Positions 1 through 13,663 of a stretch of DNA of 64,000 bases are shown here, one piece after another; the first letter of the stretch is position 1; every line of letters begins with the position of its first letter. The position numbers and the translations under genes were made by a program. The DNA lies in contig NC_058048.1 in the NCBI RefSeq assembly GCF_020085105.1, positions 7,746,862-7,810,861 of the forward strand, in the 5' to 3' direction. The notes beneath the pieces are model-generated. The model searched no databases, was not told the origin of the DNA, and was given only the letters and a program-made list of their open reading frames with translations. This DNA comes from Siniperca chuatsi. Its lineage: Eukaryota > Chordata > Actinopteri > Centrarchiformes > Sinipercidae.

Positions 1-619
1 AATTACACTCCTCACTTCTAACTAGCTAGCTCAAAGGAATGCCTTATCTCTATGAAAAAAAGGTGTTTTTGCAAGCCAAGAATAGTGTGATATGAATTGA
101 GCATAGGAAATAGCATTAAGGTTGAGACATTTTCATCTACAGACGGACCTATGCATTGATATAATGGGTCTTCAAATTTCTTTTCCTTTAAAAAAAATAG
201 AAATTTGTTGTAAAAGTAGTGATTTTTCTTTTTTTTTTACAATAATGGTGTATTTCTACTGTTACTGTTTAATGTATCAAAATAGAAAAGTCTGATTCTG
301 GTTGTCAATTAGAAACGTCATTGTGCTATGATGACACTGCATTTTTGGCAGATTACAAGCGGCATATATGTAGCAGACCTATGTTGATCATATTTTGATT
401 TTCAGCCACGTTCTTATGTCCAGGTAATGTTTTGACTTTTTGTTCCTCTCTCAGGTTGATAAGGTAACCTAATTTTTTTTTCTACTGTGTCTTTGATTTA
501 TGTTTTCAGTCATTTTTGAACGCAAAATATTTGTACTCACATACAAACATAATAAACAGATTCTTGTGGTTAAATACGTTGTGAGTGAATATCTACACTC
601 AAATACTGTTCAGATGTGA

Positions 620-835
620 GCTGAAACAGTTAGTTGATGGACAGAAAATTAATCTGCAACTACTTTTATAATTATTGTCCTTTGTTGAGCAAATGTGTAA
701 AACATTCCCTAATCCCAATTTCTCAGTTATGAGGATTTTCTGTCTGCTGTGACTGAATTTCTTTGAGTTTTGAGCAGTTTGAAGTCACCGTGGACTTTAG
801 GAAATTGTGATGGACATTTTTCACAAAAGAATAAT
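620..835 (+). repeat. Dispersed teleost repeat, copy 1
   Basis: This old interspersed repeat has the phrases GACAGAAAATTAATCTGCAAC near its start and GTGATGGACATTTTTCAC near its end. The same order of phrases, on the opposite strand, is seen at 49905-50160. I recognise it as a family that is very common in teleost introns and flanks but cannot name its class. It lies upstream of the H3.3 promoter. The rest of 1-1500 is AT-rich and shows no gene. Confidence 0.55.
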
Positions 836-1522
836 AGTTTCAGCCCTAATTCACATTCTTATGCATACATTTAGTACATTTCTGTTCTTATGCATCCTTT
901 AGATAAATGCTGTATCCTTACCAAAAAAGAAAAGTTTCAATTGCGTAATGCAGCTGTGGTAACAATGAGTATTTGGGGTGATTCTGATATTTAAATAAAA
1001 TCCAGGGGCATACTTTCCCTGAAACCCTTTTTATTGTAAATTAAATCCAAAACAACTTTTGTAGACAAAATTACTAATAAAAAATTAGGTCTCTAAAAAT
1101 TCACAAGACATAATGGTCACCAAACACTCCGCTTTGAACATACATCGCTCCCCTGTGGTTTTCTGATGCTTTTTTTTTTACGTCACTTCTAAACATACAT
1201 TCAGCAGTTGTCAGATAATTGTTATGCATTACAGCGCTTTCAAACCAACTAAAAGTACGACTAACTTCAATGCCTAATGTCACACTTTCGGGTTGACCCA
1301 AATGGACAATTACATTCATATTGAATCTAGAAAAACACTAAACACTCCAAACAGCAGCAGCACATCTGTATTTCCCGTTAACTGGTCAAAATTTAAAGCA
1401 CCGACTTGTTCGATAAATATTAATAAAACTAAATACTCCGTGCTGACAAGTATGTGTCAAACTCATAAAAGTCACCACACAAATGTTGTGAACACTGTTG
1501 CATTGTGGGGCAGATGATTGAC

Positions 1523-1627
1523 GCGGCGGCCATTTTCCCGCTGGACGCTGCTTCCCATTGTGGATACGAAGAAGAAAATAGAGACAAGCGAAACATTTCT
1601 CACGACTTGTACTCACTTTTCCCCTAG
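1523..1627 (+). promoter_or_regulatory. H3.3 promoter core and non-coding first exon
   Basis: GCGGCGGCCATTTTCCCGC at 1523-1541 combines a YY1-type GCCATTTT element with an E2F-like TTTCCCGC, a common arrangement at TATA-less housekeeping start sites. About 90 bases later there is a strong splice donor (CCCCTAG|GTAAGC, exon end 1627). The matching acceptor is TTCTTCAG|GTGATC at 2614/2615, sixteen bases before the H3.3 ATG. The inferred 5' UTR is therefore split by an intron of about 1 kb, as in vertebrate H3.3 genes. The exact transcription start is not visible. Confidence 0.6.
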
Positions 1628-2618
1628 GTAAGCCTCTCAAAATATGTCACTGTGTTTGTGAATGAACTTTGTATTTTTTAGTAGATTTTTTTTTTAATTT
1701 GTAGGCACCTTTAACAGTGAAAAACCTCTAATTTTGTCGTGTGAGAAAATAACAAACACGGCTGTCGAAACGACGGTGAAATGCAGTCTTTACTGCAGCC
1801 GTTCAGATGAGGGGAAATTCTGTTTCAAATTATGCGCCGGTTCAGCTCGGTTCTACGCAGCCGTTAGGGACCGTTCAGCTCTCCTATGCGTATCTATGAG
1901 TTCCTTGAAATGTCTTCTGTGTTGTTCTCTCATTTCCCGATACGCTGGAACAGCGATTATTTGTAAAATTGAAGTTGTTTATGTGCTACTCCTTTGCTCT
2001 TCTGCCCTGGGTCTTTATCCCGTTTGCGCATCAAACCGCCGCCATCATCAGAGCGGGGTAGGCGGACCTAGCAACAGTGGAAGGCAGCTGTAGAGCCCGC
2101 CTACCTCGAAGACTCTGCATGCTAATTGGCTCATACGTTATAGTTTTAGATATATTGGTCTGCCAGCCAATAGTATCGTCGTTCTTCTTTGATTGATGTT
2201 TGTCAGGCTGATTGTGATAGGGAATGTCTTTTTATGTTTATTTACCCAAAAATTAACTTAATTCAAGTTGCCTGTTCCAATTTTAAAGACGGTATAATAT
2301 AAAATGTCTATTCTGTATTTAAAAACACAAGTGCTGTTGAGAGGGTAAATAATCACTATTCAGGAAGTGTCTTCCACAGTGGGTACCACCTCAAGTGTTG
2401 AAGTATCAAACCAACGAAATATTGTAATGAATCCAATAGTTTTCTTTCTGTCTGTTTATTGGTGCAATAAAAGCATTTTTCTGAGTAAACAGGGTAAAGA
2501 AAGTACAAGAAATCAGAAGAAGACTTAAAAGGAGAGCTCTTGACCATGTTACATGTTGTGCATACTAAACCAAAGCTGCTGAATTCTTTATCCTTGTTTC
2601 CCCATCTTCTTCAGGTGA

Positions 2619-3681
<1,063 letters not shown>

Positions 3682-5075
3682 ACGTTTCTCCTCCTCTTGG
3701 TCTTTTTCCTTTTCACCTCTTCCTGCCCTTCCTTCACCGGTCTGTCCCTAACCTGCTCCCTCCCTCTCTCCCCCCCGTGTTAGTAGTGTGTAGAGGAAAA
3801 CTGATTATATTATGGATACAGTGTATAGTCGTGTTTTTCTTAGTGCTCTCGGCAGCAGACTTCTAGGGTACTCTCTTTTTGTGCATGTACCGACTCTTTG
3901 GTGATGAGATCTCCTCAAGCACACGTCTCCTACTTTGCACTGTTTCTAACCTGACTCTGTGGGGGAGAGGATGATTTGTGGATAGAATAAGGAAAAAACA
4001 AGGACTAGAACAATGCAAATTTGGGAGGGACAGACAGGAGGAGAGGATGGGTATTTGTCTGCTGGGGGACTCTCGTCTCTTTTCTGCAGCAGGGTGCTAG
4101 AAGAACTTACCTGGTCCTCTTCTCCTGCTTTCTATCCTCTGCCAGCCTCGCTCCGAATTGTGCAGAGATGACAGTGTTAGTCTCTTCTCATAAGGGCAGA
4201 GGCTTGATTTTCTGTCCCTCTATGTGTCTGCATGAGTGTTGGCTCTGATCACCACAGGAAATTGTATACAATCCATCAGCATCTTTGGATAAGTTGATTC
4301 ATGATTACCATATTGATCATTGCTGTCATCCGCCATGTTAGTTTTTTTTTTTTCCTTCCAAATAAGTCTCATGCACATGATTTTTTTTTTTTTTCACTTC
4401 AAACTATTTGTGGATGACATGGATATGGGGGGATACATCAGAGTAAAACACCTACAGAGAACAAAAACAAAAAAACAGATTTGAACAGATTTTTTTCTAC
4501 TGAAATGTGAAGCTACTGACTTGTTTTGGCACCAAAGTTTGATCCTCTTGTAGACACTCTTTTCCTAACTGACAGAAGAGTTTAACCTCACCTGTTTTTG
4601 TGGTGTTCAAATTGGTTTCATCTAATAATTTAAAGCCAAAGCTTTAGAGCTGAAGTGGTGTCAGAGATCTTTTTTTAGCAGTGGCTCATTTTTTAATAAA
4701 GGACCTTTTTATAACAAAGGTTCATCTAGGTTTGTAATGTTCTCCAAAACCAAAATCTCTCAAAGTGTGAAAATGATTTTTTAAAAACAAAATAACTGAT
4801 TAAAATGTGAAAATGTATTGTAAATCAGTGTTACATGACAAATAATTCTGGTCATGTTTTCTGTATACGTCCCCCCCGTTGCTTCGTTTTTTTTCTCCGG
4901 CTCAGTTGATCGTCTGTATACCGTCTCTCAGGTTGACTTGTCACCCTTTTAACTTAATTTTTATTTTTTTGCTCAATTTGATTTTCTTTTTTTTTCTTTT
5001 TTTTTGAAATGTTGAGGATGATGTCTCAATTAAACGTTTGTAATTTCCAGATTTGTCATATAAGGTGGTAATAAA
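3682..5075 (+). other. H3.3 3' UTR ending in an AATAAA signal
   Basis: After the stop there are about 1.4 kb without another gene. The stretch contains T-rich blocks near 4330-4400 and 4960-5010. A hexamer AATAAA lies at 5070-5075, just after TGAGGATGATGTCTC and TTAAACG. A long 3' UTR is usual for vertebrate H3.3. The extent is inferred from the signal only. Confidence 0.5.
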
Positions 5076-5873
5076 TGGATGTTACACACAATCCCGTGTC
5101 TAAGTGGTATACATACTTCCAGTGTTAGCATGCCGCTTTTAATGTAGTATAAATAATAATAATAATTACACAAATAATGTCTTATTATAATATTTACAGT
5201 GAAGAGAAGAGTTACAATATGGTGATGGTTTTAAAAATTAAAAGGCCATATAACACTGTTACCTGTGTCCTTGTAAAACAGTTTGTTTTGGTGGCCCTGG
5301 CATTGAGAAACACGAGGTAAATAACAATCATAGTTCACCTTTGGACCCACGTTGTACATAGAAAATAGTTCCTCATACAAAGTACAGTCAATTCAAACAG
5401 TGCATGACAAAATAAAGCTTAAAATTTTCCTGACACTAAGCAGTAGCTCTGTGTAAAATGATTTGAGATTCAAATGAACTTTCATTGCAATGGTATAATC
5501 AACCCAGGAAATACATATATTAGTGCCAAAAACTCAATGAATCCTGTTTACTGTGTAAAGAGCAGCTAGAGGATTATTTTTATATTCTGACAGAGCTATT
5601 AAGCAAGTCTTGAATATTTTGAGGTTTAGAAGAAATGCTGGTGAAAGACTTTTACCTGTTCACACGCCATTCACAGCAACCTCCCAGATTGTCAAAATAC
5701 AATGAAATGAAAGCACATTATTGCCTTTAGGTTACTTTACCATAACATAACATGACCTACAATCCTAGATCAATAACTCATTAAATACTCTAACTCTAAT
5801 GTATCTTCTGTAGCCTTCATACCGAAGTCCTGTGAACCCTGATCGTAGTGATCTAACACTGATGTCAGTTACA

Positions 5874-5887
5874 CCACTAGATGGCAG
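5874..5887 (+). promoter_or_regulatory. CTCF-consensus motif, plus orientation
   Basis: CCACTAGATGGCAG fits the core CTCF consensus CCASYAGRKGGCRS at every position. It lies 0.8 kb past the H3.3 polyadenylation signal. The same 13-base core recurs on the opposite strand at 36434-36447, on the other side of the otx5 locus. Binding is inferred from sequence only. Confidence 0.55.
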
Positions 5888-6494
5888 TAAAACATCATGT
5901 TTTTGTTGGTAACAGCAACTCTTTAAAACTCTTCAAAACTCCTTGATACTGTGGAATGGACGTCCTGCTGATGTTAAATTGTGCTTTAGCTCGGAGTGAA
6001 TTAGGACAGTATTTTTATTTGTATTAGATTAGTGAATTCGAATGTGTGCAGTTTTGTAGTTCGTCCTATCACAGCTGTTGTCTTGAAATGTTCATCCCTG
6101 TGGCCTCGCGTTTCTCCTTAAACTTACATGTATTTTTCACATCTGCCTTTGTTATTATGCTAATGGAATATGATTTTCTTCTTCGTTTACATGTCTAACA
6201 GGAATTCTACTCTTTACACATTTTTGTTTGATGATACAACACTAATTAGAAGTGACTTCTTTATCCGGTTATCTATTCTTTCTGGGTAATGTGTTGTGAA
6301 CCCATCTTTCACACACTCACACATACACAGACACACATAAACACAAACATATACACAGACGTGAGACTCCAACATTACAATTAATATCCTTTTCTGGGTT
6401 GACATCATTCCCCTCATCAGTGTTAAATTTCATCTTCTACTTCCTTGATTAAAAGGGATAAAGCCATGCCCTCAGCCATATTCATTACAATGAG

Positions 6495-6496
<2 letters not shown>

Positions 6497-6528
<32 letters not shown>
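6497..6528. repeat. (AC)n microsatellite inside a short local duplication
   Basis: This is a run of AC dinucleotides. Similar sequence flanks it on both sides: CATTACAATGAGATACACAC before it and CATTACAATGAAACACACAT after it at about 6562-6582, suggesting a short tandem duplication around the repeat. Confidence 0.8.
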
Positions 6529-6530
<2 letters not shown>

Positions 6531-7049
6531 TTACCCATGTCACTGTGGCCTCGGCTATACTCATTACAATGAAACACACATAGACAAACAAACATCTAAT
6601 CAAACACCAGCCTTTAATCCTGTTGTTTTGAATGGGCACCACAGCTACAGTGGTATGGACACACTCATGTACACACACAAACCCACAGTCAAGCAATCAC
6701 TTCTTCAGGGTGAGGGTCAGTTCTGTCCCCACCCAGTTGTGTTTTGGGAATCACAGTTCAGTCTGGTGTCCCCTCAAAAGATTTTAATGAGCCACAAATA
6801 GAATCAGTCAAATCAATCCAATCTTTCTATGGAAAGAATTAAATAAGGGTCCATAATTGAATGTCATTTCAATCGTTTTTTTCATACAAGAAGTATCTGT
6901 ATTTTTTCCACGAGGTTTGCACTGGTACAACTACCACTTGGAGTGGCAGACGCCAGACATTTCAACCATTTATCCAGCACTTTCAGCTTTCTATGTTCAT
7001 TTCTCTGCTTGCTTGCTAACTAGTTTTATGCAGTCTCAATCCCAGCACA

Positions 7050-7089
7050 TTGTTTAGGTGTTACAACTGCAATTGTAACACCTAAACAA
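7050..7089. repeat. Perfect 17-bp inverted repeat with 6-base loop
   Basis: TTGTTTAGGTGTTACAA at 7050-7066 is followed by CTGCAA and then its exact reverse complement at 7073-7089. It directly abuts the GGTTCT array and may be a terminus of that repeat family. Confidence 0.85.
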
Positions 7090-7545
7090 GGGTTCTTTGT
7101 AAAACTAAGGGTTCCATTAAGAACCCATTCCATCCAAAGAACCCTAGCCCTACCTGCCTGCCACAATATGACTACTTACACTTATCAAACAGAGGGAATT
7201 GGAAATAAATGCTGCCTCTAATACAAGCCTGTTTCAAACAAAGGCCGGTTACCTTCTGCAGTTTAGGGAAATAAAAGTCCTGGTCACTATTTGAGGAAAT
7301 GCAGTCTAGATGAAACCCTTGGAATTATATAAGGGTTCAACCCCCTGGCTGGGTTCTTGTTAGAACCCTAGAGGGGGAAGGGTTCTTCTTCTGGGTGGAA
7401 CCATTATACCATAGAAGGGTTCTCTGTAGAACCTCTGATAGGGGGGTCTGGGTGGAACCTTTCACCAATGGTTCTAGGTAGAACCCTCTGAAAGGGTTCC
7501 AGGTGGAACCTTTTTAAATGGTTCTACCAGGAACCATATATGGTA
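7090..7545. repeat. Array of GGTTCT...AGAACC mini-palindromes
   Basis: Units such as GGTTCTAGGTAGAACC recur many times at 7090-7150 and 7330-7545. Each unit is an imperfect palindrome, separated by short spacers such as CTCTGAAAG. About 180 bases of unrelated sequence interrupt the array. The pattern resembles palindromic repeat arrays common in fish genomes. No coding function is apparent. Confidence 0.7.
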
Positions 7546-8652
7546 CTCCTATGGGTGAAGTGTATTCTGTGCAGTGTCCATTTGTAGCTGGTAGTTTATT
7601 GGTTACTATAACCCTAAATATTCTATAATATAAAATCAGCCTCACACCCTCCATTTTATTTTCCACCGAAGCACAAATATATACTCCACTCCTTGCAACT
7701 GCTGAAGTACAGTACAAGTACCCCTGGTTGGGAATCACTGGAGTTATATATATAGATAAGATGTATATACTGTATGTCTAGCTGTCCTAATTACAAAGGT
7801 GTTTCATTTATTACACATTATCTGAGGAAGTTTACAGTTCTACTTACAGTTCTGCTATGAAAATGTTGTAAACCAGTGACAAGCAAATCATGTGATAATT
7901 CATATAATCTAATCTCTTCTTTCCTCTTTTTTCATCTTTTCTTTTTTCTTCTCTTCTCTTTTCTACTCACTTGTATTCAGAAACGTGTATATATTTTCCC
8001 AGATTACAGCAAAAACTGGGTTCACACAGTTAACCAGAAAATTATACATGAAATAATTTCATTCTTTGGATTAAAATAAAAAACAGCTAACCCTTAGCTA
8101 ATCTAACTGCAGGATTACATGGCAGCATATCAAAGAACCGTTTCTTTCAGGATTTGGCCCAAACACTGTGAGAAATGGTATGTGGAACTTGGAGTGTCAG
8201 GCTATTAATGTTCTAAATAAGCTTCAATAATTATGAATTATGATGATTGCACTGTCTTGTATAGTGTGTATAACCTGGAAATATCTTTTCCACAGAGTTT
8301 TCATTTTGCAAACTCGGAGTTGGAGCTCCAAATGAGTAAAATATGACAAAACAGGCCTCTGTTATCTGAGTTATCATCATCAGCAGGAGTTTAAAACTTC
8401 CTTTTTTATTTGCCATTATACTAATGATTGCAACATGAGCCCCTCCTGTTTTTTTGTGTGTGTACATTTTAGCTTTGTTCATCAAAAACATGTACCGTGC
8501 TTTTACAGTGGAGGAGCAACATGTCCTCTCACCATCACCACTCATTAGCAGTATGCTGCCCTAATTGCTGAGCATATAGTGGACCATACATGTTCATACA
8601 TCTAAAGAAAGTGTGTGCATAGTTATTTTTTTCTAATTGTATGTCTTCGTCC

Positions 8653-8653
<1 letters not shown>

Positions 8654-8692
<39 letters not shown>
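8654..8692. repeat. (GT)n microsatellite
   Basis: This is an uninterrupted run of about 19 GT units, followed at once by a GC-richer block containing GGATTA at 8756. Confidence 0.9.
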
Positions 8693-8694
<2 letters not shown>

Positions 8695-9397
8695 ACAACT
8701 GTGCGTTCGCCTTCCCCAAAGTCTGCATAGTGGCGCTCCATCTGTGGCACTCAGGGGATTAAAGCCAATCTGTCTGTCTGCCGCTCAAAGTGCTGACCGT
8801 CCAGATTAACACAGTGCTGGGATTGGTAGAGGGGAGGCGGGGGCGAGTGGGGCATGGGTGAGGAGCAATGGGGTGTGGGTGGAAGAGAGAGATGGATGGA
8901 TGTTGAGGAAGAGAGAGACAGAGAGAGAGGTGTGTGTGTGTGTGTGTGTGTTGGGGGAAGGTGGGGGGCAGAGAGGGTAGGGGGTGGGTTGAGAGGGGCT
9001 TATAGACATCGAGCAGAGAGGGACAGATGTACAGTATAAGGTGGGTGGATGGATGGGGGTCGTAGTTATCACAAAACTCAGTGGATTGAGGAGTTGTTGG
9101 AGGAGTGCTTTTCATGACTGAACCAGACAATAATTTATGAGTGCAGTTGATGTTGACGAACAGAGACAGGTAGATTTACAAGGCTGTTAAAGAGAGTTTA
9201 AAGCAGACACACCTTAATCTGTAAATATTCAAGAAATATCCCCACATGCGAGAACAGGAGCCAGAGACCATATTCCATGTAAGACACTCTTGAAATTACC
9301 AGAGTGTTGGTTCAGCCCTTCATAAGTTTTCTGGAAATCTTCCACTATATGTTAGTGTGTACATAAAGATTCCCCAGGTACAGGCAACTGTATTATA

Positions 9398-9997
9398 AAG
9401 GCCTCAGTATGCTTCAAACGTACAAGGTCTTACTAGCCAACAACATCTAAAAGTGTGGTGTTTACAGTATACCATTTCCAAATGGTCCACATTTGTGGAT
9501 ATGGGTGCACAGTTTCAGACAGTCTCTCCTCAAAGGCATTAATGGTGTTGCACTCAGTTGTACACACAAAAAGTGACAGAAGTAATTATGTAAAGTTTAT
9601 AAAAAAGGAGCTTGAGAAAACTCAAACTTTCAATACTTTACCAAATTTACTTTAAGTGGTCATGATTATCCAATTGTTGATCTCAAGACCGGGGTATGGT
9701 TGAAACAAACTAGTTTGTATGAAGTGTGGTCCAAACACATCTGAAGGCAAAAGTGTTTATACTTGTTCCAAATGGCCACACTCAAAAGTTGGGCGTCATA
9801 GCGAGACGCAATAAATCTTACAAATTAGGATTTAACTGCACACACTTTCTGACAGTCTCTCCTTGCAGGCATTCAAAAAGTGCCAAAGTAGTGCGAAGAC
9901 TGAAAAAAGAGAGCCTGAGAGAGAAGGTCAAACTCTGTCTGACTGTCGAACTGTTCGAAGATCCGACAGCACTTCGTTTGAAGCATACAGAGGCCTT
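9398..9997. mobile_element. Non-autonomous DNA transposon (MITE-like), about 600 bp
   Basis: The ends are inverted repeats of 23 bases with one mismatch: AAGGCCTC...CTTCAAACG at 9398-9420, and its reverse complement CGTTTGAAG...GAGGCCTT at 9975-9997. Inside, TTCCAAATGG followed downstream by ACAGTCTCTCCT and AGGCATT occurs twice (about 9475-9540 and 9766-9870), so part of the body is duplicated. It has no transposase reading frame, so mobilisation would have needed a partner. No target duplication is certain, and the superfamily is not assigned. Confidence 0.7.
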
Positions 9998-12180
9998 AAG
10001 GCTCTGGGCTGCCTTTTGCTGATGTGACACCTACTGTTAACACAGTGCATACTCCAGAATGCAAAAGGTTAAATCAGTGTTGCGTATGATGATTTCAGAG
10101 CTACCAAACAACGTTGCATTTCTGAATTTACAGTGAAATTGTTTTAGACTAAAGTGTCTGTCGAGTGAATCTAATGGGCAATGTTGACAGCAGATAAAAC
10201 CTGGAAGACCAACAAAAAGTCAACATGGACATCATGAGGTAATGTGCGTAGAAGGAAAACATGAAGTGATATCTATGTTAGGTTGCCATAAATAAATAGC
10301 AAAATTATTGGGTAGTTAACATCAGCACTGAGTAAACTGAGATTAGGATGGCTTCACCCTCACCTGTCCCTGTGGAGTGAGGAGTCCAGGTGGGATGATT
10401 GGCAGTAAATGGGAAAGACATGGGGTTTTTGTGTGTGTGCTGGGGGTTGTAGTCATGGTGGGAGGGTAGGGGCTAGGACAGGGGGGTGACTGGGTTCAGA
10501 CTAGATGAGTGCACCACTGAGATTAGTGTACAAGTGCACAAAGAGACATGGTGAGTGGGGGTGCTGGGGAACCCGAGGGTGGGGGTGAGGGAGTCGGGAA
10601 TTGCGCCCAGGGATTAACCATGTTTAGCCATTAGCACAAACTGGTAGTCAACTAGCAACACAGCAGGGTTCAATAGAGCCACACACACTGTTTAACAAGA
10701 ACTGTAACAATTAATGAAACACTTACAGTACATGGTGTTTTGTTATATGCAGTATATTCTATGTGTATATAAATTACAGGTAATGATGAGAGCTGTAAGA
10801 TGTAAACATACAGTTTATGTGCAGTTGGAAAACCAAAACAACAAGCTAAAAGTTGCAAAATGCTTAGAGCTATGTGTAGGGTTAGCACAACGAGTTACCC
10901 TTTCACATTATGCAGTCATTTGATTCAGTGTTACTTGTTTAAAATGTATGTACAGTAGTTTGTACAGTGTGTGATTCTACTTGCCATAACTCCAGTAGAA
11001 GAGGTTTTTAGTTAATTGCCGCTTTTCCAGGAGATATGCCTGAAGTAGGCTCATAAGGTCAGCAATGTAGCAAATTCTTACTATCAGTGTGTCCCCTGTA
11101 TGAACATGCTAGGGTCAAGACTTTTGTCATGACATGATAGTATATAGGGCACTCTGCAAACAAGCTAGCTAACCGTTGTGCTAAAATAACTTGTTGATCT
11201 TTTATAGTGTGCTGGGCTAACCTTTATAATGACATGTCAACTATTCTGCTATCCAGACAATAAATGGCAGTACAGAAATATACACATGCCTCCCGCTCGT
11301 CATTCCTCCCAGCTAGTGTCAGTTGTGAGTCTGAGTTGTGTTGCTGTGCTGTACCAGTGTGTGTCTGGTGTGTGTGTGAGTGTGTGTGTGTGTGTGTGTC
11401 GGCCTGTGTCTAGCAGGACATGTGCTTCTCTAGTCACACTGCTACCAAAAACAAGAGGGGAGGGAGAGGACAACATACACGAGTCTCTGCGGACATACGC
11501 TTTTCTCTCTGCTTGTTTCTCTACATCTCCCCCTAATGACCAGTTATGGGATTACACACGACACACACGGTACAAGCAAAAACACAAGTGAATAGTGAAC
11601 ATGCAGAAATTTTCTGTTTTCTCCCCAGTTGTTCACAAAATATACTGTTTACTAGAATGGCACTTGACAACAAATATTTCTTTAAATGTTGAGTCCAGCT
11701 TAGACACTGTAATGGTGGAAGAAAAAAAAACTGTAAAAACAAGTCCCTTTAAAAAAAATGCTAAAATATTAGTGAACATATTTTTTTCTTATTGAAAGGA
11801 AGAAATGTCCTTCTATATAAGCCAAAATATGAACATTAATGACACTTTAAACAAGTATCCACCACCTAATTTTTTAAATTAAGTCTTTTTTGAAATGCTA
11901 TGTCTTAATTATGAGGTATTATCTTATCTTATCTTACATACCTATACTTATGACATAATAACTCATATTTGATGAAAAAAACACTTGGGTGGTGGATTTT
12001 ATTAAAGTGGCAGCCATATGGCAACTGTGTCAGAAGGGCCCTTTTATGTAAATTTATAGGATTCTCTATAGATTTGCAAATTATGCAGGGTATGAAAGAG
12101 AATTAATCCTTGATGCTCGTGGTTTGGTGCACAGAAAACTGTGTTTTTCCTACAACAGAAGGTAGGCATATATATGTATA

Positions 12181-12225
<45 letters not shown>

Positions 12226-13246
12226 CACACAGTACATATTTGTGTGAGTGTGAGGCTGCCTGTCCATCACACACAGACTGGTTGATGTGTTTGTTGTTGG
12301 CAGTACGCAGACAAACTGGCATGTAAATAGCCACTGAGTCACAGAGATGAAACAAACATGTTGACTTGTTGTTTTCAGAAGGGGTGTGTGTGTCTGCTCC
12401 TATGTGCCTGTGTGTTGGTATGTGTGTGAGTGCATCAGTGTGTCTGACTAATATTTTGTAACTTAATGGAGGCACCCCCTGACCCCCCCCCATCAGTTTG
12501 TGATTGGTCTGTGGCTCTAGCATCGGGGATTAGACCATGTTTCCCCACTTTACGTCCCCTGTTTCTCTCTCCTCTCTTCTCTTTTCTATTTCACTCTCTC
12601 TCTTTCTCCCCACATCACATGATCCATTACATCACGGGATTGAGGTCAGAGCTGGATTAGGGCGAGCTCTGCGAGCGAGCAAGCAAGAGAGGCAACACTG
12701 GAATTACTGAAAGTGAGGGAGGAGAAGTGGGGAGGGGGTGTTCAGATGGACTGCAGATGAAGAGAGGAAGAGAAAGAGGGAGAAGAAAAGAGCGATGGGA
12801 GATAGGTAGAGATTGAGACAAAGAAAGAGGAGCACAGGGAGGCAGAGAGGGGGGATGAAGATATGCAGGGGTTTACTCTAAAAGGGGGATTGAACAATGC
12901 AAAGGTCAATTGGTGTCGTGTCTGATGCTCTAAATGCAGTAAAGTGTGTTTGACAAAGTGGAGCTCTGTAAGAATAAAACATTTAAAATTATTTTGCAGA
13001 AGATGATAGACGTATTCACCATGCAGTAAGTCAGATAAAGGAAACAGCAGGGGGAGGGCAGGAGCTCAGACTACACTGTAGCCTGCCTGCCATCACCCTT
13101 TGAGAGGGGAAAAGTACTACAGTAGAATACTAATATTATTACATACAATTGCCTATAATCTTTATTGAATAGCCCATTTCATAATAATGTATATTATATT
13201 ATTGGGTTATGTTTATAATGCATTAATGTGTATATCACTTTAATGT
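9998..13246. other. Gene-free stretch with GC-richer islands
   Basis: No exon is supportable. GC-richer islands near 10330-10640 and 12460-12880 contain GGATTA at 10611, 12527 and 12654. The second island also has long GA-rich runs. A GT run lies near 11377-11400. Confidence 0.5.
12181..12222. repeat. (AT)n microsatellite
   Basis: This is a run of about 20 AT dinucleotides in an otherwise unremarkable intergenic stretch. Confidence 0.9.
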
Positions 13247-13430
13247 TGCAGCTGGTAAAGGTGGAGCTAATTTCAACTACTTTCTATACTTTATCTGCTG
13301 GGTAGCTTGTGAATTTCCCCCAGGGATCAATTAAGTTTTATCTTAATCCATAATATTACATGATAATTTATTTGTTGATTATATTTTGTATATTAATCTG
13401 AATCTGCAAACTGACCCAGTCAGTTGCAGC
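13247..13430 (+). repeat. Dispersed teleost repeat fragment
   Basis: The stretch GGTAAAGGTGGAGCTAATTT, CTGCTGGGTAGCTTGTG, CCAGGGATCAATTAAGTTTT and a closing AATCTGAATCTGCAAACTG corresponds to a very abundant fish interspersed repeat as I remember it. It is diverged and has no coding capacity. Confidence 0.5.
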
Positions 13431-13663
13431 ATTTGTCATACCAAACATAACAAAATAAAATCACTGACTTCAACAAAGACTCAAAGTGCAATTACGCACT
13501 AAAAATGTGAGAAAAATGGAATTTGTTAATGTTTTCACTGTTGGGTTGAAGTTAGAAATCAGAAAATAATTCCAGGTAGTAATTCAGAGTTAGCATAAAA
13601 AAACAATGCTAGAATAAAAAGCATGCACCGTAAATTACTTGAATGTTGGTTCACCAATGATCT

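Larger units (their letters stand above)
5076..9397. other. Gene-free stretch downstream of H3.3
   Basis: No exon or RNA gene can be supported here. It holds a CTCF-consensus motif (5874), CA/GT microsatellites (6497, 8654), a perfect hairpin (7050) and an array of short GGTTCT/AGAACC palindromes (7090-7545), each listed separately. A GC-richer block at 8690-9060 has GGATTA at 8756 and purine-rich tracts. Confidence 0.6.

Noticed and set aside
1734-2093. 119-residue open frame in H3.3 intron 1
   Set aside because: It is Cys/Ser-rich with no recognisable domain, inside an intron defined by strong donor and acceptor sites. Most likely chance.
6214-6801. Thr-His and Val-Cys repeat frames
   Set aside because: They are CA/GT microsatellite translations. 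The same artefact occurs at every long dinucleotide tract in the window.
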